NCBI GenBank assembly: GCA_937967645.1
Contig: CALBTT010000091.1
Location: 1-31,916 of the forward strand
Source of the DNA: an uncultured Zoogloea sp.
GTDB lineage: Bacteria > Pseudomonadota > Gammaproteobacteria > Burkholderiales > Rhodocyclaceae
Length of the DNA: 31,916 bases
Reading direction: 5' to 3'
Shown: positions 1 through 8,688 of the stretch, one piece after another
Numbering within the stretch: the stretch's first letter is position 1
Layout: every line of letters begins with the position of its first letter
The notes under the pieces: generated by a model
Told to the model about the DNA's origin: nothing
Databases searched by the model: none
What the model saw: the letters and a program-made list of their open reading frames with translations, nothing else
Program-made: the position numbers and the translations under genes

Positions 1-46
1 ACCACCGAGATCTACACTCTTTCCCTACACGACGCTCTTCCGATCT
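1..46. other. Illumina P5/TruSeq adapter left on contig end
   Basis: These bases match the 3' part of the Illumina universal (P5 plus read 1) adapter and end in the diagnostic CTCTTCCGATCT. They are library sequence, not genomic DNA. The true genomic insert starts at 47, so the gene running off this end is cut artificially. Confidence 0.98.
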
Positions 47-168
47 CCCCGGCGGCCGGCGCCGGCGTCGAGGGGCAGGGCGTGGGCCCAGGCGCGCAGC
101 ACGCGCTGGATGTGGACAGGGCGGGCGCCCAGGGCGGTCAGCCGCTGGCGGATGTCTTCGATTCGCAT
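47..168 (-). CDS. RlmN/Cfr-like radical SAM RNA methyltransferase, N-terminal fragment
   Basis: The reading frame starts at ATG 168 on the minus strand and runs into the adapter after about 40 codons. The N-terminus begins MRIEDIRQRL, followed by an ALGARP motif and then QRVLRAWAHALPLD. This resembles, from memory, the short N-terminal helical domain of the betaproteobacterial RlmN/Cfr-type 23S rRNA methyltransferase paralogue. The radical SAM core, with its CxxxCxxC motif, would lie beyond the contig end and cannot be seen. No clear Shine-Dalgarno sequence precedes the ATG. The gene is divergent from the GGDEF-EAL gene at 267 and shares a roughly 100-bp intergenic region with it. Coding status is fairly likely and the family call is tentative. 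Confidence 0.45.
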
Positions 169-183
169 GAGGAGGCGAATGAT

Positions 184-199
184 AGGCTGTTTACAGCCT
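184..199. repeat. Short perfect hairpin in divergent intergenic region
   Basis: AGGCTG and CAGCCT form a perfect 6-bp inverted repeat around a TTTA loop, between the divergent left-end fragment and the GGDEF-EAL gene. It could be an operator for either promoter. No T-tract follows, so it is not a terminator. Confidence 0.4.
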
Positions 200-266
200 G
201 CCGCATGCTTTGACGCTGTCCGGGCGTCGGCTTCAGTTCGGGGCCAGGCTGCCGATACTGTGATCT

Positions 267-2933
267 ATGTCACGTCGCCTTCGCCTGGGCTATCCGGGTT
301 TCTTCCTGCTGGTAGCCCTGGCCATGGCTGCGCTGATGGCGTTTCTGCTGGGGGCCGCCCACGGCGACCTGCAGCTCCAGGCTGCAACGGATGCCCGCAA
401 TATGGTCCGTGTGCTGGAGGCTCGGCTGGAGTCGACCCTGCGTCGGGCCCAGGCCAATCTGGAAGAGCTGGCCGTGGATGTGCCACTCGAAGCACTGGAG
501 CCGGAGGTGCCGGAGGCCTTGCGCGAGCGGGTCCGTCACAAGCTGGTCCTGGAGGCCCGGCATTTTCCCGAGATCACCGGATTCCGCCTGATCGATCGTC
601 GTGGCGTGGTGCGCTACGCCTCGGAAATCGCCGAGCCCCGTGCGGACGCCCTCGGACGCAGCTATTTCGAGCTGTTGCGCCAGGACCCCTCGCGCGGGCT
701 GGTGTTCTCCGAGGTGGCGGTAGGGCGTCTGGCGGGGCGTCCGCAGCTCTTCATGGCGGTACCGATCCGCGATGCCGCGGGGGCCTTTGCCGGTGTGGCC
801 ATGGCGCCGCTGGAGCTGAGCTATCTGCAGGGACTCTTCGAGGATCTGGAGCTTGGCCCCAACGGCGTGGTCACCTTCCGCCGCTCGGATGATGGCCGCC
901 TGGTGATGCGGCGGCCCGCCCAGCCGGACAGGGTCAACCAGACGCTGAGCAACAACGCGATGCACATGCGCGTCGAGGCCGGCGAGATGGAGGGCTCCCT
1001 GCGCTTCCAGGCCGCGATTGACGGGGTGGAGCGGGTGTATGCGTTCAAGCGCGTCGGTGCCTTTCCTTTCTATGTGGCGGTGGGCATCGCCCTGCCGGAC
1101 TTCCTCAGCCACTGGAAGCGCGATGCGGCAGCGGCGGCGGCGGCCACGATGCTGTTCCTGCTGCTGCTGGGCCTGATCCTGATGCGTCTGCAGGCGTCCG
1201 AGGCGAGGGGCAAGCGTGCCACGGTGGATCTGCAGGCCAGCGAGGACCGCTTCCAGCAACTGCTCGGTTCGGTCGGTGAGGGGATCTGCGGGATGGATCG
1301 CCAGGGGCGGCTGCTGTTCTGCAACCCGGCGGCGCTTAAGATCCTGGGCTACCGCAGCGAGGCGGCCCTGCAGGGCCGCGACCTGCCCTCCCTGCTGCAT
1401 ACCCACGGAGCCGACGGCCGTGAGCTGACCCCCGAGGAGTGTGTGGTGCGCCAGGCCCTGGTGGTGGGCACGGTGGTCCATAGCAGCGACGGGGTGTTCA
1501 CGCGCGCGGATGGCAGCCGTTTCCCGGTCCGCTTCGATGCCTATCCGTTGATCAAGGACGGTGAGGACATCGGTGTGGTGCTGCTGTTTGCCGACATCAC
1601 GGAGCGCCGCCGCAATGAGGCGCGCATCGAGTTCCTGGCCCATCATGACCCGCTCACCGCCTTGCCCAACCGCCTGCTGGCGGAGGACCGCTTCGAGCAG
1701 GCCCGGGGGCACGCGGCCCGTTCCGGGGAGCGGACGGCGCTGCTCTTTCTTGATCTGGACGGCTTCAAGACGATCAACGACTCCCTGGGCCACGACATCG
1801 GCGATGAGATGCTGAAGGCGCTGGCCAGCCGGCTCCGCCACCAGGTCCGCGAGACGGATACGGTGTGCCGCCTGGGAGGGGACGAGTTCCTGGTGATCCT
1901 GCCGGGCGTCCGTGACCTGGAGAGCCTGAGCCTGCGCGTCGACAAGCTGCTGACCGCGGTGGAGGCGCCGGTGGAGCTGCCGGGGCGGACCCTGACCACC
2001 TCGGTGTCGATCGGGGTGGCCTTGTACCCGGACGACGGCGAGGACTTCACCACCCTGATGAAGAACGCCGACACGGCCATGTATCACGCCAAGGATGCGG
2101 GGCGGAACACCTACCGCATGTTCGACGAGGCCATGAACCATCAGGTGCAGGAGGCGCTGCGTCTGCGCTCCAACTTCCAGCGCGGCCTGGCCGGCGGTGA
2201 GTTCCTGCTGCACTACCAGCCCCTGCTCGATCTGAAGAGCGGGCGCGTGGTGGGGGCGGAGGCCCTGGTGCGGTGGCACGATCCCGAGCGGGGCATGCTG
2301 TCGCCGGGGCACTTCATCCCGGTGGCGGAGAGCTGCGGGATGATCGTGCCGCTGGGGGCCTGGGTGCTGCGTGAGGCCTGCCGGCAGGCGGCGCGCTGGC
2401 AGGCGCCCGGAGGCGAACCCCTGGTGGTGGCGGTGAATATCTCGGCGATCCAGTTCAAGCGCGGCAACCTGGAGCAGACCGTGGCCGAGGCACTGGGGGA
2501 CAGCGGGTTGCCCCCCGACCGGCTGGAGATCGAGCTGACCGAGAGCACCCTGCTGCACCAGACCGAAGAGGTGCTGGCCACCCTGCAGCGCCTGCGGGAG
2601 TTTGGCGTGCGCCTGTCGATCGATGATTTCGGGACAGGCTATTCCAGCCTGGCCTACCTGAAGAAGCTGGCCGTGAACAAGCTGAAGATCGACCAGTCCT
2701 TCGTGCGCGACCTGACCAGCGACCCGGAGGACTCCGCGATCGTCCGGGCCATCGTCGACATGGCCCACAGCCTCAACCTGGTGACCATCGCCGAGGGGGT
2801 GGAGAACGCCGAGGTGCTGGCCGTGCTGCGCAGCTTTGGATGCGACGAGGGGCAGGGTTACTACTTTGCCCGCCCGATGCCGGAGGCGGAGTTCGGACGC
2901 TATCTGGAGTCAGTCGAGGGGGCCCCGGCCTGA
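267..2933 (+). CDS. Membrane Cache-PAS-GGDEF-EAL c-di-GMP protein
   Basis: An 888-aa inner-membrane protein that probably makes and/or breaks cyclic di-GMP in response to an extracytoplasmic ligand. It has TM1 at about 11-31, a periplasmic Cache-like sensor at about 35-285, TM2 at about 288-308, and PAS at about 325-450. The GGDEF domain has LGGDEF with GGDEF at 537-541 and an intact inhibitory I-site RETD at 528-531, five residues upstream. The C-terminal EAL domain has the EALVRW motif starting at E665, an NIS..QF asparagine, an ELTES glutamate, DDFGTG at about 786-791, KIDQSF, EGVE and a terminal QGYYFARPM. Both catalytic sites therefore look complete and net activity cannot be predicted. 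The ATG is chosen because TM1 follows directly, although the Shine-Dalgarno is poor. The 3' end overlaps the convergent kinase gene by 34 bp. Confidence 0.95.
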   Translation: MSRRLRLGYPGFFLLVALAMAALMAFLLGAAHGDLQLQAATDARNMVRVLEARLESTLRRAQANLEELAVDVPLEALEPEVPEALRERVRHKLVLEARHFPEITGFRLIDRRGVVRYASEIAEPRADALGRSYFELLRQDPSRGLVFSEVAVGRLAGRPQLFMAVPIRDAAGAFAGVAMAPLELSYLQGLFEDLELGPNGVVTFRRSDDGRLVMRRPAQPDRVNQTLSNNAMHMRVEAGEMEGSLRFQAAIDGVERVYAFKRVGAFPFYVAVGIALPDFLSHWKRDAAAAAAATMLFLLLLGLILMRLQASEARGKRATVDLQASEDRFQQLLGSVGEGICGMDRQGRLLFCNPAALKILGYRSEAALQGRDLPSLLHTHGADGRELTPEECVVRQALVVGTVVHSSDGVFTRADGSRFPVRFDAYPLIKDGEDIGVVLLFADITERRRNEARIEFLAHHDPLTALPNRLLAEDRFEQARGHAARSGERTALLFLDLDGFKTINDSLGHDIGDEMLKALASRLRHQVRETDTVCRLGGDEFLVILPGVRDLESLSLRVDKLLTAVEAPVELPGRTLTTSVSIGVALYPDDGEDFTTLMKNADTAMYHAKDAGRNTYRMFDEAMNHQVQEALRLRSNFQRGLAGGEFLLHYQPLLDLKSGRVVGAEALVRWHDPERGMLSPGHFIPVAESCGMIVPLGAWVLREACRQAARWQAPGGEPLVVAVNISAIQFKRGNLEQTVAEALGDSGLPPDRLEIELTESTLLHQTEEVLATLQRLREFGVRLSIDDFGTGYSSLAYLKKLAVNKLKIDQSFVRDLTSDPEDSAIVRAIVDMAHSLNLVTIAEGVENAEVLAVLRSFGCDEGQGYYFARPMPEAEFGRYLESVEGAPA

Positions 2934-5900
2934 GCGCCCTCCTGGTGTTGCGGTGACAGCCATCTGAGCAGGGTCTGGAACAGGGCGTCGGTATCCACCG
3001 GCTTGCTGATGAAATCGTTCATCCCGGCTTCGCGACAGCGGAGCTGATCCTCGGTGAAGGCGTTGGCCGTCATGGCGATGATCGGTATCCGGCCTCCATC
3101 CGGGCGCTCGCGGATGCGCCGGGTGCATTCCAGGCCGTCGAGGCGGGGCATCTGCACGTCCATCAGGATCAGCGCGTAGGTCTGCCGGTCCAGGCAGGCC
3201 AGGGCTTCCAGCCCGTCGCTGGCGGTGTCGAGGAGCAGGCCCGTGTCGGCCAGCAGTTCGAGCACGATGTCCTGATTCACCGGTTCATCCTCCACCACCA
3301 GGACCCGCGCGCCCCGGCATTCCCGCGCCAGCGCGGCCTCGGCATCCTCGGCGGTGAAGGTGGGGGTTTTAGGGGTGTCGAGGGGTTGGCGCTCCAGGCG
3401 GGCCGAGAACCAGAAGCAGCTGCCCACGCCAGGGGTGCTATCCACGCCGGCCGCTCCGCCCATCAGCTCAGCCAGCTTGCGGGTGATCGCCAGGCCCAGG
3501 CCGGTGCCGCCGTATTGGCGGGTGATCGACTCGTCGGCCTGGGAGAAGGGGGCGAACAGCCGGGGCAGGAGTGCCTCGGGAATACCGATCCCGGTGTCTT
3601 CGACCTCGAAGCGTACGGTCAGGGCCTGGCCGTCGTCCGCCTCGGTGACCGCCCGCAGGGTGACCGAGCCCTGCGTGGTGAACTTGACGGCGTTGCCGGC
3701 GTAGTTGAGCAGGGCCTGCTGCAGGCGTGTCGCGTCGCCCAGGAGGGGCGGGAAGGCGGCCGGCAGGTCCACCTCGAGGCGCAGGCCGCGTGCCCGCGCC
3801 CGATCCGCCAGCATGGCCGCCACGTTGTCGACCACGGTCGGGATGTCGACGGGCGAGGCATCCAGTGAGAACTTGCCGGCCTCGATCTTGGACAGGTCGA
3901 GGATGGCGTTGATGATCTCCAGCAGGTGGTGACCGGCGGCCTCGATCTTGCCCAGTCGCTCGGCCTGCTCGGGCGTGACGTGAGAGCGCCGGATCAGGTA
4001 GGCCATGCCGGTGATGGCATTGAGCGGGGTGCGGATTTCGTGGGACATGTTGGCCAGGAAGGCGCTCTTGGCCTGGTTGGCCGTCTCAGCCGCGAGGCGG
4101 GCCTGCTCCAGCTGGGCGGTGCGCTGGCTGACCAGGTCCTCCAGGTGATTGCGGTGGCGGTCGAGTTCGCTGGCGATGCGGACGCTTTCGCTGATGTCCG
4201 AGAACACCACCACCGCGCCGCTCAGCTCCCCGTTGCGCCGGCTGGGGGTGATGGTCAGGTGCACCGGGAAGCTCTCCCCACCCTTGCGCCAGAAATGTTC
4301 GTCCAGCCGCCGGGTCTGCCCGTCCAGGGTGGTCCAGCAGACCGGGCAGTGCTCGCGGGGGTAGGGGCGTCCATCAGGGTGGCGGGCGTGGACCAGCGCG
4401 TGCATCGGTTGACCGAGGATGTCGTCTTCACGGTAACCGAGCAGCTTGGCGGCGGCCGGGTTGACGAAGGTGCAGCGTCCTTCCAGATCGGTATCGAAAA
4501 CCCCCTCTCCGATCGCCTCGAGGATCAGGCGCTGGCGGGTTTCGCTTTCGATGAGGGCCTTTTCGGTGCGGGTCAGCGTAGTCAGGTCCACATCCAGGCA
4601 GAACAGCAGGGGGCCATGCTCGACCGTATCCACCACCACATGGCTCGAATAGACGTCCACCGGCCGCCCCTGCTTGTCGCGCAGCTGGAGCCGGCCGGCC
4701 TCCAGGCCCGTGTGGTGCGCGAACATCCAGGCCACATTACGAATGACGTCCTCGCGAGCTGCATCGGGAATGATCAGCTCGTAAAGCGAGCGGCCGATCG
4801 CTTCCTCGGCGGTGTAGCCATAGATCAGCCGGGAGGCAGGATTCCAGTAAACCACCGTGCCGTCGGGCTGGTAGCCCTGGATGGAGAGGGCATTGACCTG
4901 CTCGAAGATGGTCCGGAAGCGCAACTCGCTGGCGCTCAGGCGCAGCAGAACGGCTTCCGCCCGGGCCTGTTCGTCGCGCAGGCGGCGGTTGCTGCGCAGG
5001 AGCAGCAGGATCGCACCGAGCAGGATGCTGAAACCCAGCGCGGTGAGCAGGATGATCAGGCCGTGGTACTGGGACCATACGTCCGCCGCGGTGATGCGCT
5101 GGGGGGCATCGTAGGGGGGGATGCGCAGCTGGCGCATCAGGCTGTCCACCGGCCGGTAATCGCCGGGAACGGTGAAGCCATGGATGCCGGCCGCGCGGGC
5201 CACCTCGCCGCCATGGGGCAGGGCCAGCACCGTGGCCGCCACCTGGCGGGCCAGATCCTCGTCCGCCCAGGGCATGGCGGCCACCGGCCATTCGGGGTAG
5301 AGCGGGGTGGACAGGGCAAAGGGAAAGCCGTTAGCCCGGTGCGGATTGATGATCTTCAGGCGGCTCATGTCCAGCCGCCCTTCCCGCTGCATGGCCTCGA
5401 TCACGCCGGTGCGGACGAAGGCCGCGTCGGCCTGCCCGGCGAGCAAGATCGCGATAGCCTTGTCCTGGGGTTGGCCGGTTTCGATGACCTGTGCATCCTG
5501 GGGCAGCTGGATGTTGTTCTGCAGCAGCTCCAGGGCCTGCATCTGGTAGCTGCCGAGGGAGGCCATGGCGCTGCTGGCGATGCGCTTGCCGCGCAGGTCG
5601 GCCAGTGTGTGGAGGGTCGGGTCGTCGGCACGGCCGACGATGACGCCACCGAAGCTGGCGAGGGCGTGGCCACCGTCGTTTTCCACCAGGGTGGCCAGGG
5701 GCGAATGCAGCCCGCCGAGCTGGGTCAGGCGGATGTAGTGGCCGGGCTGGGTGATGACGACATCTACCCGGCGCTCGCGTACGGCGGCATCCATCTCGGG
5801 GTAGGTCAGCACGTCGAGCTCGAAGTGCCGCCCGAGGCCGGCCCGGTTGAGGTGGTCCACGATGGGTTGCCAGCGGGCCTGCATCTCGGGCTTGGGGCGA

Positions 5901-6058
5901 AAGGCCAGCACCGCGAGCCGGGCAACAGGGGTGGGCGAGGCCCAGGTGTCGGCCCATGCGGACGCCGCCATCAACACCAGGACAACCAGGCATGGCACCA
6001 GCCTGCTCAGGTTCCGGCTGGCGTGTCCGCGAAGGGGCAGGTGCAAGGAGTCTGTCAC
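2900..6058 (-). CDS. Hybrid histidine kinase with TtrS/PhnD-type periplasmic binding domain
   Basis: A membrane sensor kinase that should autophosphorylate on histidine and pass phosphate to its own receiver. From GTG 6058 (1052 aa) it has a signal/TM segment at about 18-36 and a PhnD/TtrS-like substrate-binding domain at about 40-325. This domain carries the family's LYPEWP and VPGDYRPVDSLMRQLRI signatures. TM2 is at about 333-355, PAS1 at about 376-500 and PAS2 at about 512-637. HisKA has MSHEIRTPLN with H673. The ATPase domain has an N-box (NYAGNAVKF), DTGIGIP and GGTGLGL. The C-terminal receiver has phospho-acceptor D967 (LMDVQMP) and K1029. No HPt or output domain is present, so a separate partner is expected. 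The frame opens upstream at a TTG (6085), but GTG 6058 has GAGGT at good spacing. The ligand is unknown; family members bind tetrathionate or phosphonate-like anions. Confidence 0.93.
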   Translation of the reverse strand: MTDSLHLPLRGHASRNLSRLVPCLVVLVLMAASAWADTWASPTPVARLAVLAFRPKPEMQARWQPIVDHLNRAGLGRHFELDVLTYPEMDAAVRERRVDVVITQPGHYIRLTQLGGLHSPLATLVENDGGHALASFGGVIVGRADDPTLHTLADLRGKRIASSAMASLGSYQMQALELLQNNIQLPQDAQVIETGQPQDKAIAILLAGQADAAFVRTGVIEAMQREGRLDMSRLKIINPHRANGFPFALSTPLYPEWPVAAMPWADEDLARQVAATVLALPHGGEVARAAGIHGFTVPGDYRPVDSLMRQLRIPPYDAPQRITAADVWSQYHGLIILLTALGFSILLGAILLLLRSNRRLRDEQARAEAVLLRLSASELRFRTIFEQVNALSIQGYQPDGTVVYWNPASRLIYGYTAEEAIGRSLYELIIPDAAREDVIRNVAWMFAHHTGLEAGRLQLRDKQGRPVDVYSSHVVVDTVEHGPLLFCLDVDLTTLTRTEKALIESETRQRLILEAIGEGVFDTDLEGRCTFVNPAAAKLLGYREDDILGQPMHALVHARHPDGRPYPREHCPVCWTTLDGQTRRLDEHFWRKGGESFPVHLTITPSRRNGELSGAVVVFSDISESVRIASELDRHRNHLEDLVSQRTAQLEQARLAAETANQAKSAFLANMSHEIRTPLNAITGMAYLIRRSHVTPEQAERLGKIEAAGHHLLEIINAILDLSKIEAGKFSLDASPVDIPTVVDNVAAMLADRARARGLRLEVDLPAAFPPLLGDATRLQQALLNYAGNAVKFTTQGSVTLRAVTEADDGQALTVRFEVEDTGIGIPEALLPRLFAPFSQADESITRQYGGTGLGLAITRKLAELMGGAAGVDSTPGVGSCFWFSARLERQPLDTPKTPTFTAEDAEAALARECRGARVLVVEDEPVNQDIVLELLADTGLLLDTASDGLEALACLDRQTYALILMDVQMPRLDGLECTRRIRERPDGGRIPIIAMTANAFTEDQLRCREAGMNDFISKPVDTDALFQTLLRWLSPQHQEGAQAGAPSTDSR

Positions 6059-6233
6059 GGGGCATACCTCGCGGTAGTCGTTCAAAGCCCGAACATTTCT
6101 GGGACGGCTGTTCCGTTTCCCATCTTACGCTTCCAGGCTGATGTGGCGCGAAACGGACAGGCGTGGGGCTGATTGAGCGTTCCTGGAGGAGGAGGGAGAT
6201 TGGGGGGCATGACGCTGCTGGTATATTGCTGGC

Positions 6234-7370
6234 ATGCACAAAACGCCCCCGACCTTCCAGGACCCGGGTGTGGCCGATGACGGCTATCGGGTCTTTCAGA
6301 GGCTTTTCCTTCGCGCCCTGCTGGCGGCTGCCGGTGGCGTATCGGCGCTGTTCGTGCTGGCCGACCTGATGGGCATCAACCATCTCGGCCAGACGCAGCT
6401 GCTTGGCACGGTGGTGTATTGCCTGGCCAACCTGGTCATGCTGTCCCTGACCTGGCGGCGCTCACTCTATGTGCCGCTGGCGGCGATCCTGGTTCTGGCG
6501 AGCTTTGCGATCTACACCCTGGCCCTGGTCAGCGTACCCGGGGATGAGCTGCGCATCGTCTGGTACTTCCTGGGCATCGGCGGAAGCTACATCCTGCTTG
6601 GTCGCAGGGTCGGGCTGGCGTTCACCGTGGCGAGCATCGCCGTCATCCTGGCCCTCAATCCGGGCCTGCCCATTCCCTATTCCCGCCTCTCCGAGGTGAC
6701 CATCACCCTGGCCCTCGTCAGCTGCAGCATCATTTCGTTTGCCGTGACGGCCTATGCCCAGGGGGTCTATCGCCAGTTGCTCGAGGCCAACCGCCACCTG
6801 CACGCCCTGTCGCTGGTCGATCCGCTGACCGGCCTGCCCAATCGGCGCTTGCTGGACGACCGGCTGCGCCAGACCTTGGCGGAGGGGGGGCGCCATCCGC
6901 AGCAGACCTTCGGGGCCCTGATGTTCCTGGACCTGGATCATTTCAAGGAAGTGAATGACTCCCTGGGCCATCAGCGGGGCGACGCGCTCCTGATCGAAAT
7001 CGCCCGGCGCTTGCGTGAGCAGGTCCGGGACAGCGACACGGTGGCCCGTCTGGGGGGCGACGAGTTCGTGGTCCTGCTGCCGCTCTTCGCGCCGGATCGT
7101 GAGGCCGCACTGGAGGGGGCGAACACGGTGGCAGGCAAGCTGCTGGAGGCGGTCGGCCGGCCCTACACCATCGACGGCCACGTGGTCGCGCGTTCCCCGA
7201 GCATCGGCCTGACCGTCTTTCCCGAGCCGGGGGACACGGCTGCGGCGGTGCTGCAGCGGGCCGACGCTGCCATGTATCAGGCCAAAGCCGATGGCCGGCG
7301 TTGCCTGCGGGTGAGTGCTCGTCCGCAGGGTGCCGTGCCGGCGGCGGGAGGTGGTCTGGCGGACGCCTGA
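6234..7370 (+). CDS. Membrane-anchored diguanylate cyclase (GGDEF)
   Basis: A 378-aa protein predicted to convert two GTP into cyclic di-GMP at the inner membrane. The N-terminal half holds about five or six hydrophobic helices (about 24-44, 53-73, 79-100, 108-122, 127-145, 155-177), a MASE-like integral membrane sensor with no recognised ligand. The GGDEF domain starts with DPLTGLPNRR at about 196-205 and has FLDLDHFKEVND. Its LGGDEF active site is at 274-278 and its RDSD I-site at 265-268, so activity with product inhibition is expected. The ATG at 6234 follows a weak ribosome-binding region. The nearby ATG at 6209 is out of frame. It is divergent from the hybrid kinase. Confidence 0.93.
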   Translation: MHKTPPTFQDPGVADDGYRVFQRLFLRALLAAAGGVSALFVLADLMGINHLGQTQLLGTVVYCLANLVMLSLTWRRSLYVPLAAILVLASFAIYTLALVSVPGDELRIVWYFLGIGGSYILLGRRVGLAFTVASIAVILALNPGLPIPYSRLSEVTITLALVSCSIISFAVTAYAQGVYRQLLEANRHLHALSLVDPLTGLPNRRLLDDRLRQTLAEGGRHPQQTFGALMFLDLDHFKEVNDSLGHQRGDALLIEIARRLREQVRDSDTVARLGGDEFVVLLPLFAPDREAALEGANTVAGKLLEAVGRPYTIDGHVVARSPSIGLTVFPEPGDTAAAVLQRADAAMYQAKADGRRCLRVSARPQGAVPAAGGGLADA

Positions 7371-7408
7371 ACGCGCGCACCCGGCTTGGGGGAGGGCGCG
7401 CCCGGCGG

Positions 7409-7437
7409 GCGTCACCCAGCCATCACCTCGGCGTCAC
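7409..7437 (+). promoter_or_regulatory. Pho-box-like triple direct repeat
   Basis: Three 7-mers, GCGTCAC (7409-7415), CCATCAC (7420-7426) and GCGTCAC (7431-7437), repeat with exactly 11-nt spacing. That is the geometry of PhoB boxes, whose consensus half-site is CTGTCAT with 4-nt spacers. A weak -10-like CAGCAT lies at 7445-7450, ahead of the glycosyltransferase start at 7471. The spacing is seen directly. PhoB binding is inferred. Confidence 0.6.
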
Positions 7438-7470
7438 ATCCCTGCAGCATGGCCTCGCGACACTGCTGGC

Positions 7471-8685
7471 ATGGACCGCGCCGGACTCGTATGCCAGGAA
7501 CTCGCCAGCCAACTGACCTCCCTCCGGGTGGCCGTGGTGACGGAGACCTATCCGCCTGAGATCAACGGGGTGGCCATGACCACCGGGCGGATGGTGGATG
7601 GGCTGGTGGCCGCCGGCCACCGGGTGGACCTGATCCGGCCCCGCCAGGCCCATGAGGGCGGGGCGATCCTCAGTGGCGATGGAATCGACGGGGTGGAGGA
7701 GATGCTGTCCCGGGGGATTCCGCTGCCGCGCTATGCCAACCTGCAGATGGGCCTGCCGGCCCGCAAGGTGCTGCTGCGGCGCTGGTCGTTGCAGCGGCCG
7801 GACGTGGTGCAGGTGGTGACCGAAGGCCCGCTGGGCTGGTCGGCCCTGACCGCGGCGCGCAAGCTCGGCCTGCCGGTGATCAGCGAGTTCCATACCAATT
7901 TCCATCGTTACAGCGGCCACTACGGCGTGGGCTGGCTGAAGCGCCCCATCGCCGCCTATCTGCGCAAGTTCCACAACCGGGCCGATCTGACCCTGGTACC
8001 CACCCGCGCCCTCTGCGAGGAGCTGGCTGGTCAGGGGATCCCGCGGGTGGACGTGGTGTCCCGCGGGGTGGATACGCGCCTCTACGACCCGGCCCGGCGC
8101 AGCGAGGCCCTGCGCCGCAGCTGGGGCCTGGGCCCCGACGACCTGGCCGTGCTCTATGTCGGCCGGATCGCCCCGGAGAAGAACCTGGCCCTGCTGGAGC
8201 GCGCCTTCGAGGCGATCCTGGCGCAGCGCCCGGAGGCGCGCCTGATCATGGTGGGCAGCGGCCCGGCCCTGCAGGGCATGCGCGCCCGCCAGCCGCGGGC
8301 GATCTTCACCGGCCCGCAGACTGGCGAACTGCTGGCGGAGCATTACGCCAGCGGCGACCTGTTCCTCTTTCCCAGCCTCACCGAGACCTACGGCAACGTG
8401 GTGGCCGAGGCCCTGGCCAGCGGCCTGCCGGTGGTGGCCTACCGTGACGCAGCGGCCCAGGAGTTGCTGACCCACGGGCTCCAGGGCTGGCTCGCCGAAC
8501 CCGGTGACGAAGCGGCTTTCATTGCCGGGGCAGTGACCCTGGCCGAATCCCCCGAATTGCGCGCGCGCCAGCGCCTGGCGGCCCGCGAGCGGGTGGCCAG
8601 CCTGGCCTGGCATGCCATCGTCGACAGCCTGGTGGCCTTGCAGCGCCAGGTCATCCTGAGTGCTCCCCTGTCCGCCCGGAGGTAA
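7471..8685 (+). CDS. GT4-family glycosyltransferase, probably glycolipid-forming
   Basis: A 404-aa GT-B-fold retaining glycosyltransferase. The N-terminal domain opens with LRVAVVTETYPPEINGVA, typical of the MgtA/SqdX/PimB-like group that glycosylates lipid acceptors. EFHTNFHRYSGHYG and VVSRGVDTRLYDP follow. The C-terminal domain has YVGRIAPEKNL and the EX7E motif (E305 and E313 within TETYGNVVAE) that binds the nucleotide sugar. The frame is open upstream to 7315, but that extension is Arg/Pro-rich noise overlapping the preceding gene. The ATG at 7471 is used, without a strong Shine-Dalgarno. It is followed after 3 bp by a PAP2 phosphatase and preceded by a Pho-box-like array. This suggests sugar transfer to diacylglycerol under phosphate limitation. 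Donor and acceptor are not shown by the sequence. Confidence 0.9.
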   Translation: MDRAGLVCQELASQLTSLRVAVVTETYPPEINGVAMTTGRMVDGLVAAGHRVDLIRPRQAHEGGAILSGDGIDGVEEMLSRGIPLPRYANLQMGLPARKVLLRRWSLQRPDVVQVVTEGPLGWSALTAARKLGLPVISEFHTNFHRYSGHYGVGWLKRPIAAYLRKFHNRADLTLVPTRALCEELAGQGIPRVDVVSRGVDTRLYDPARRSEALRRSWGLGPDDLAVLYVGRIAPEKNLALLERAFEAILAQRPEARLIMVGSGPALQGMRARQPRAIFTGPQTGELLAEHYASGDLFLFPSLTETYGNVVAEALASGLPVVAYRDAAAQELLTHGLQGWLAEPGDEAAFIAGAVTLAESPELRARQRLAARERVASLAWHAIVDSLVALQRQVILSAPLSARR

Positions 8686-8688
8686 GCC

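Noticed and set aside
6109..6161. Imperfect inverted repeat CTGTTCCGTTTC / GAAACGGACAG between the kinase and the GGDEF gene
   Set aside because: It has a bulge and a long 30-nt centre and could arise by chance. It is too weak to list as an operator.
3926..6172. Very long open frame on the plus strand (about 748 codons)
   Set aside because: It is antisense to the hybrid kinase. Its Gly/Gln/Ala-rich translation has no domain, and the other strand has continuous Cache/PAS/HisKA/receiver motifs. It arises from high GC codon structure.
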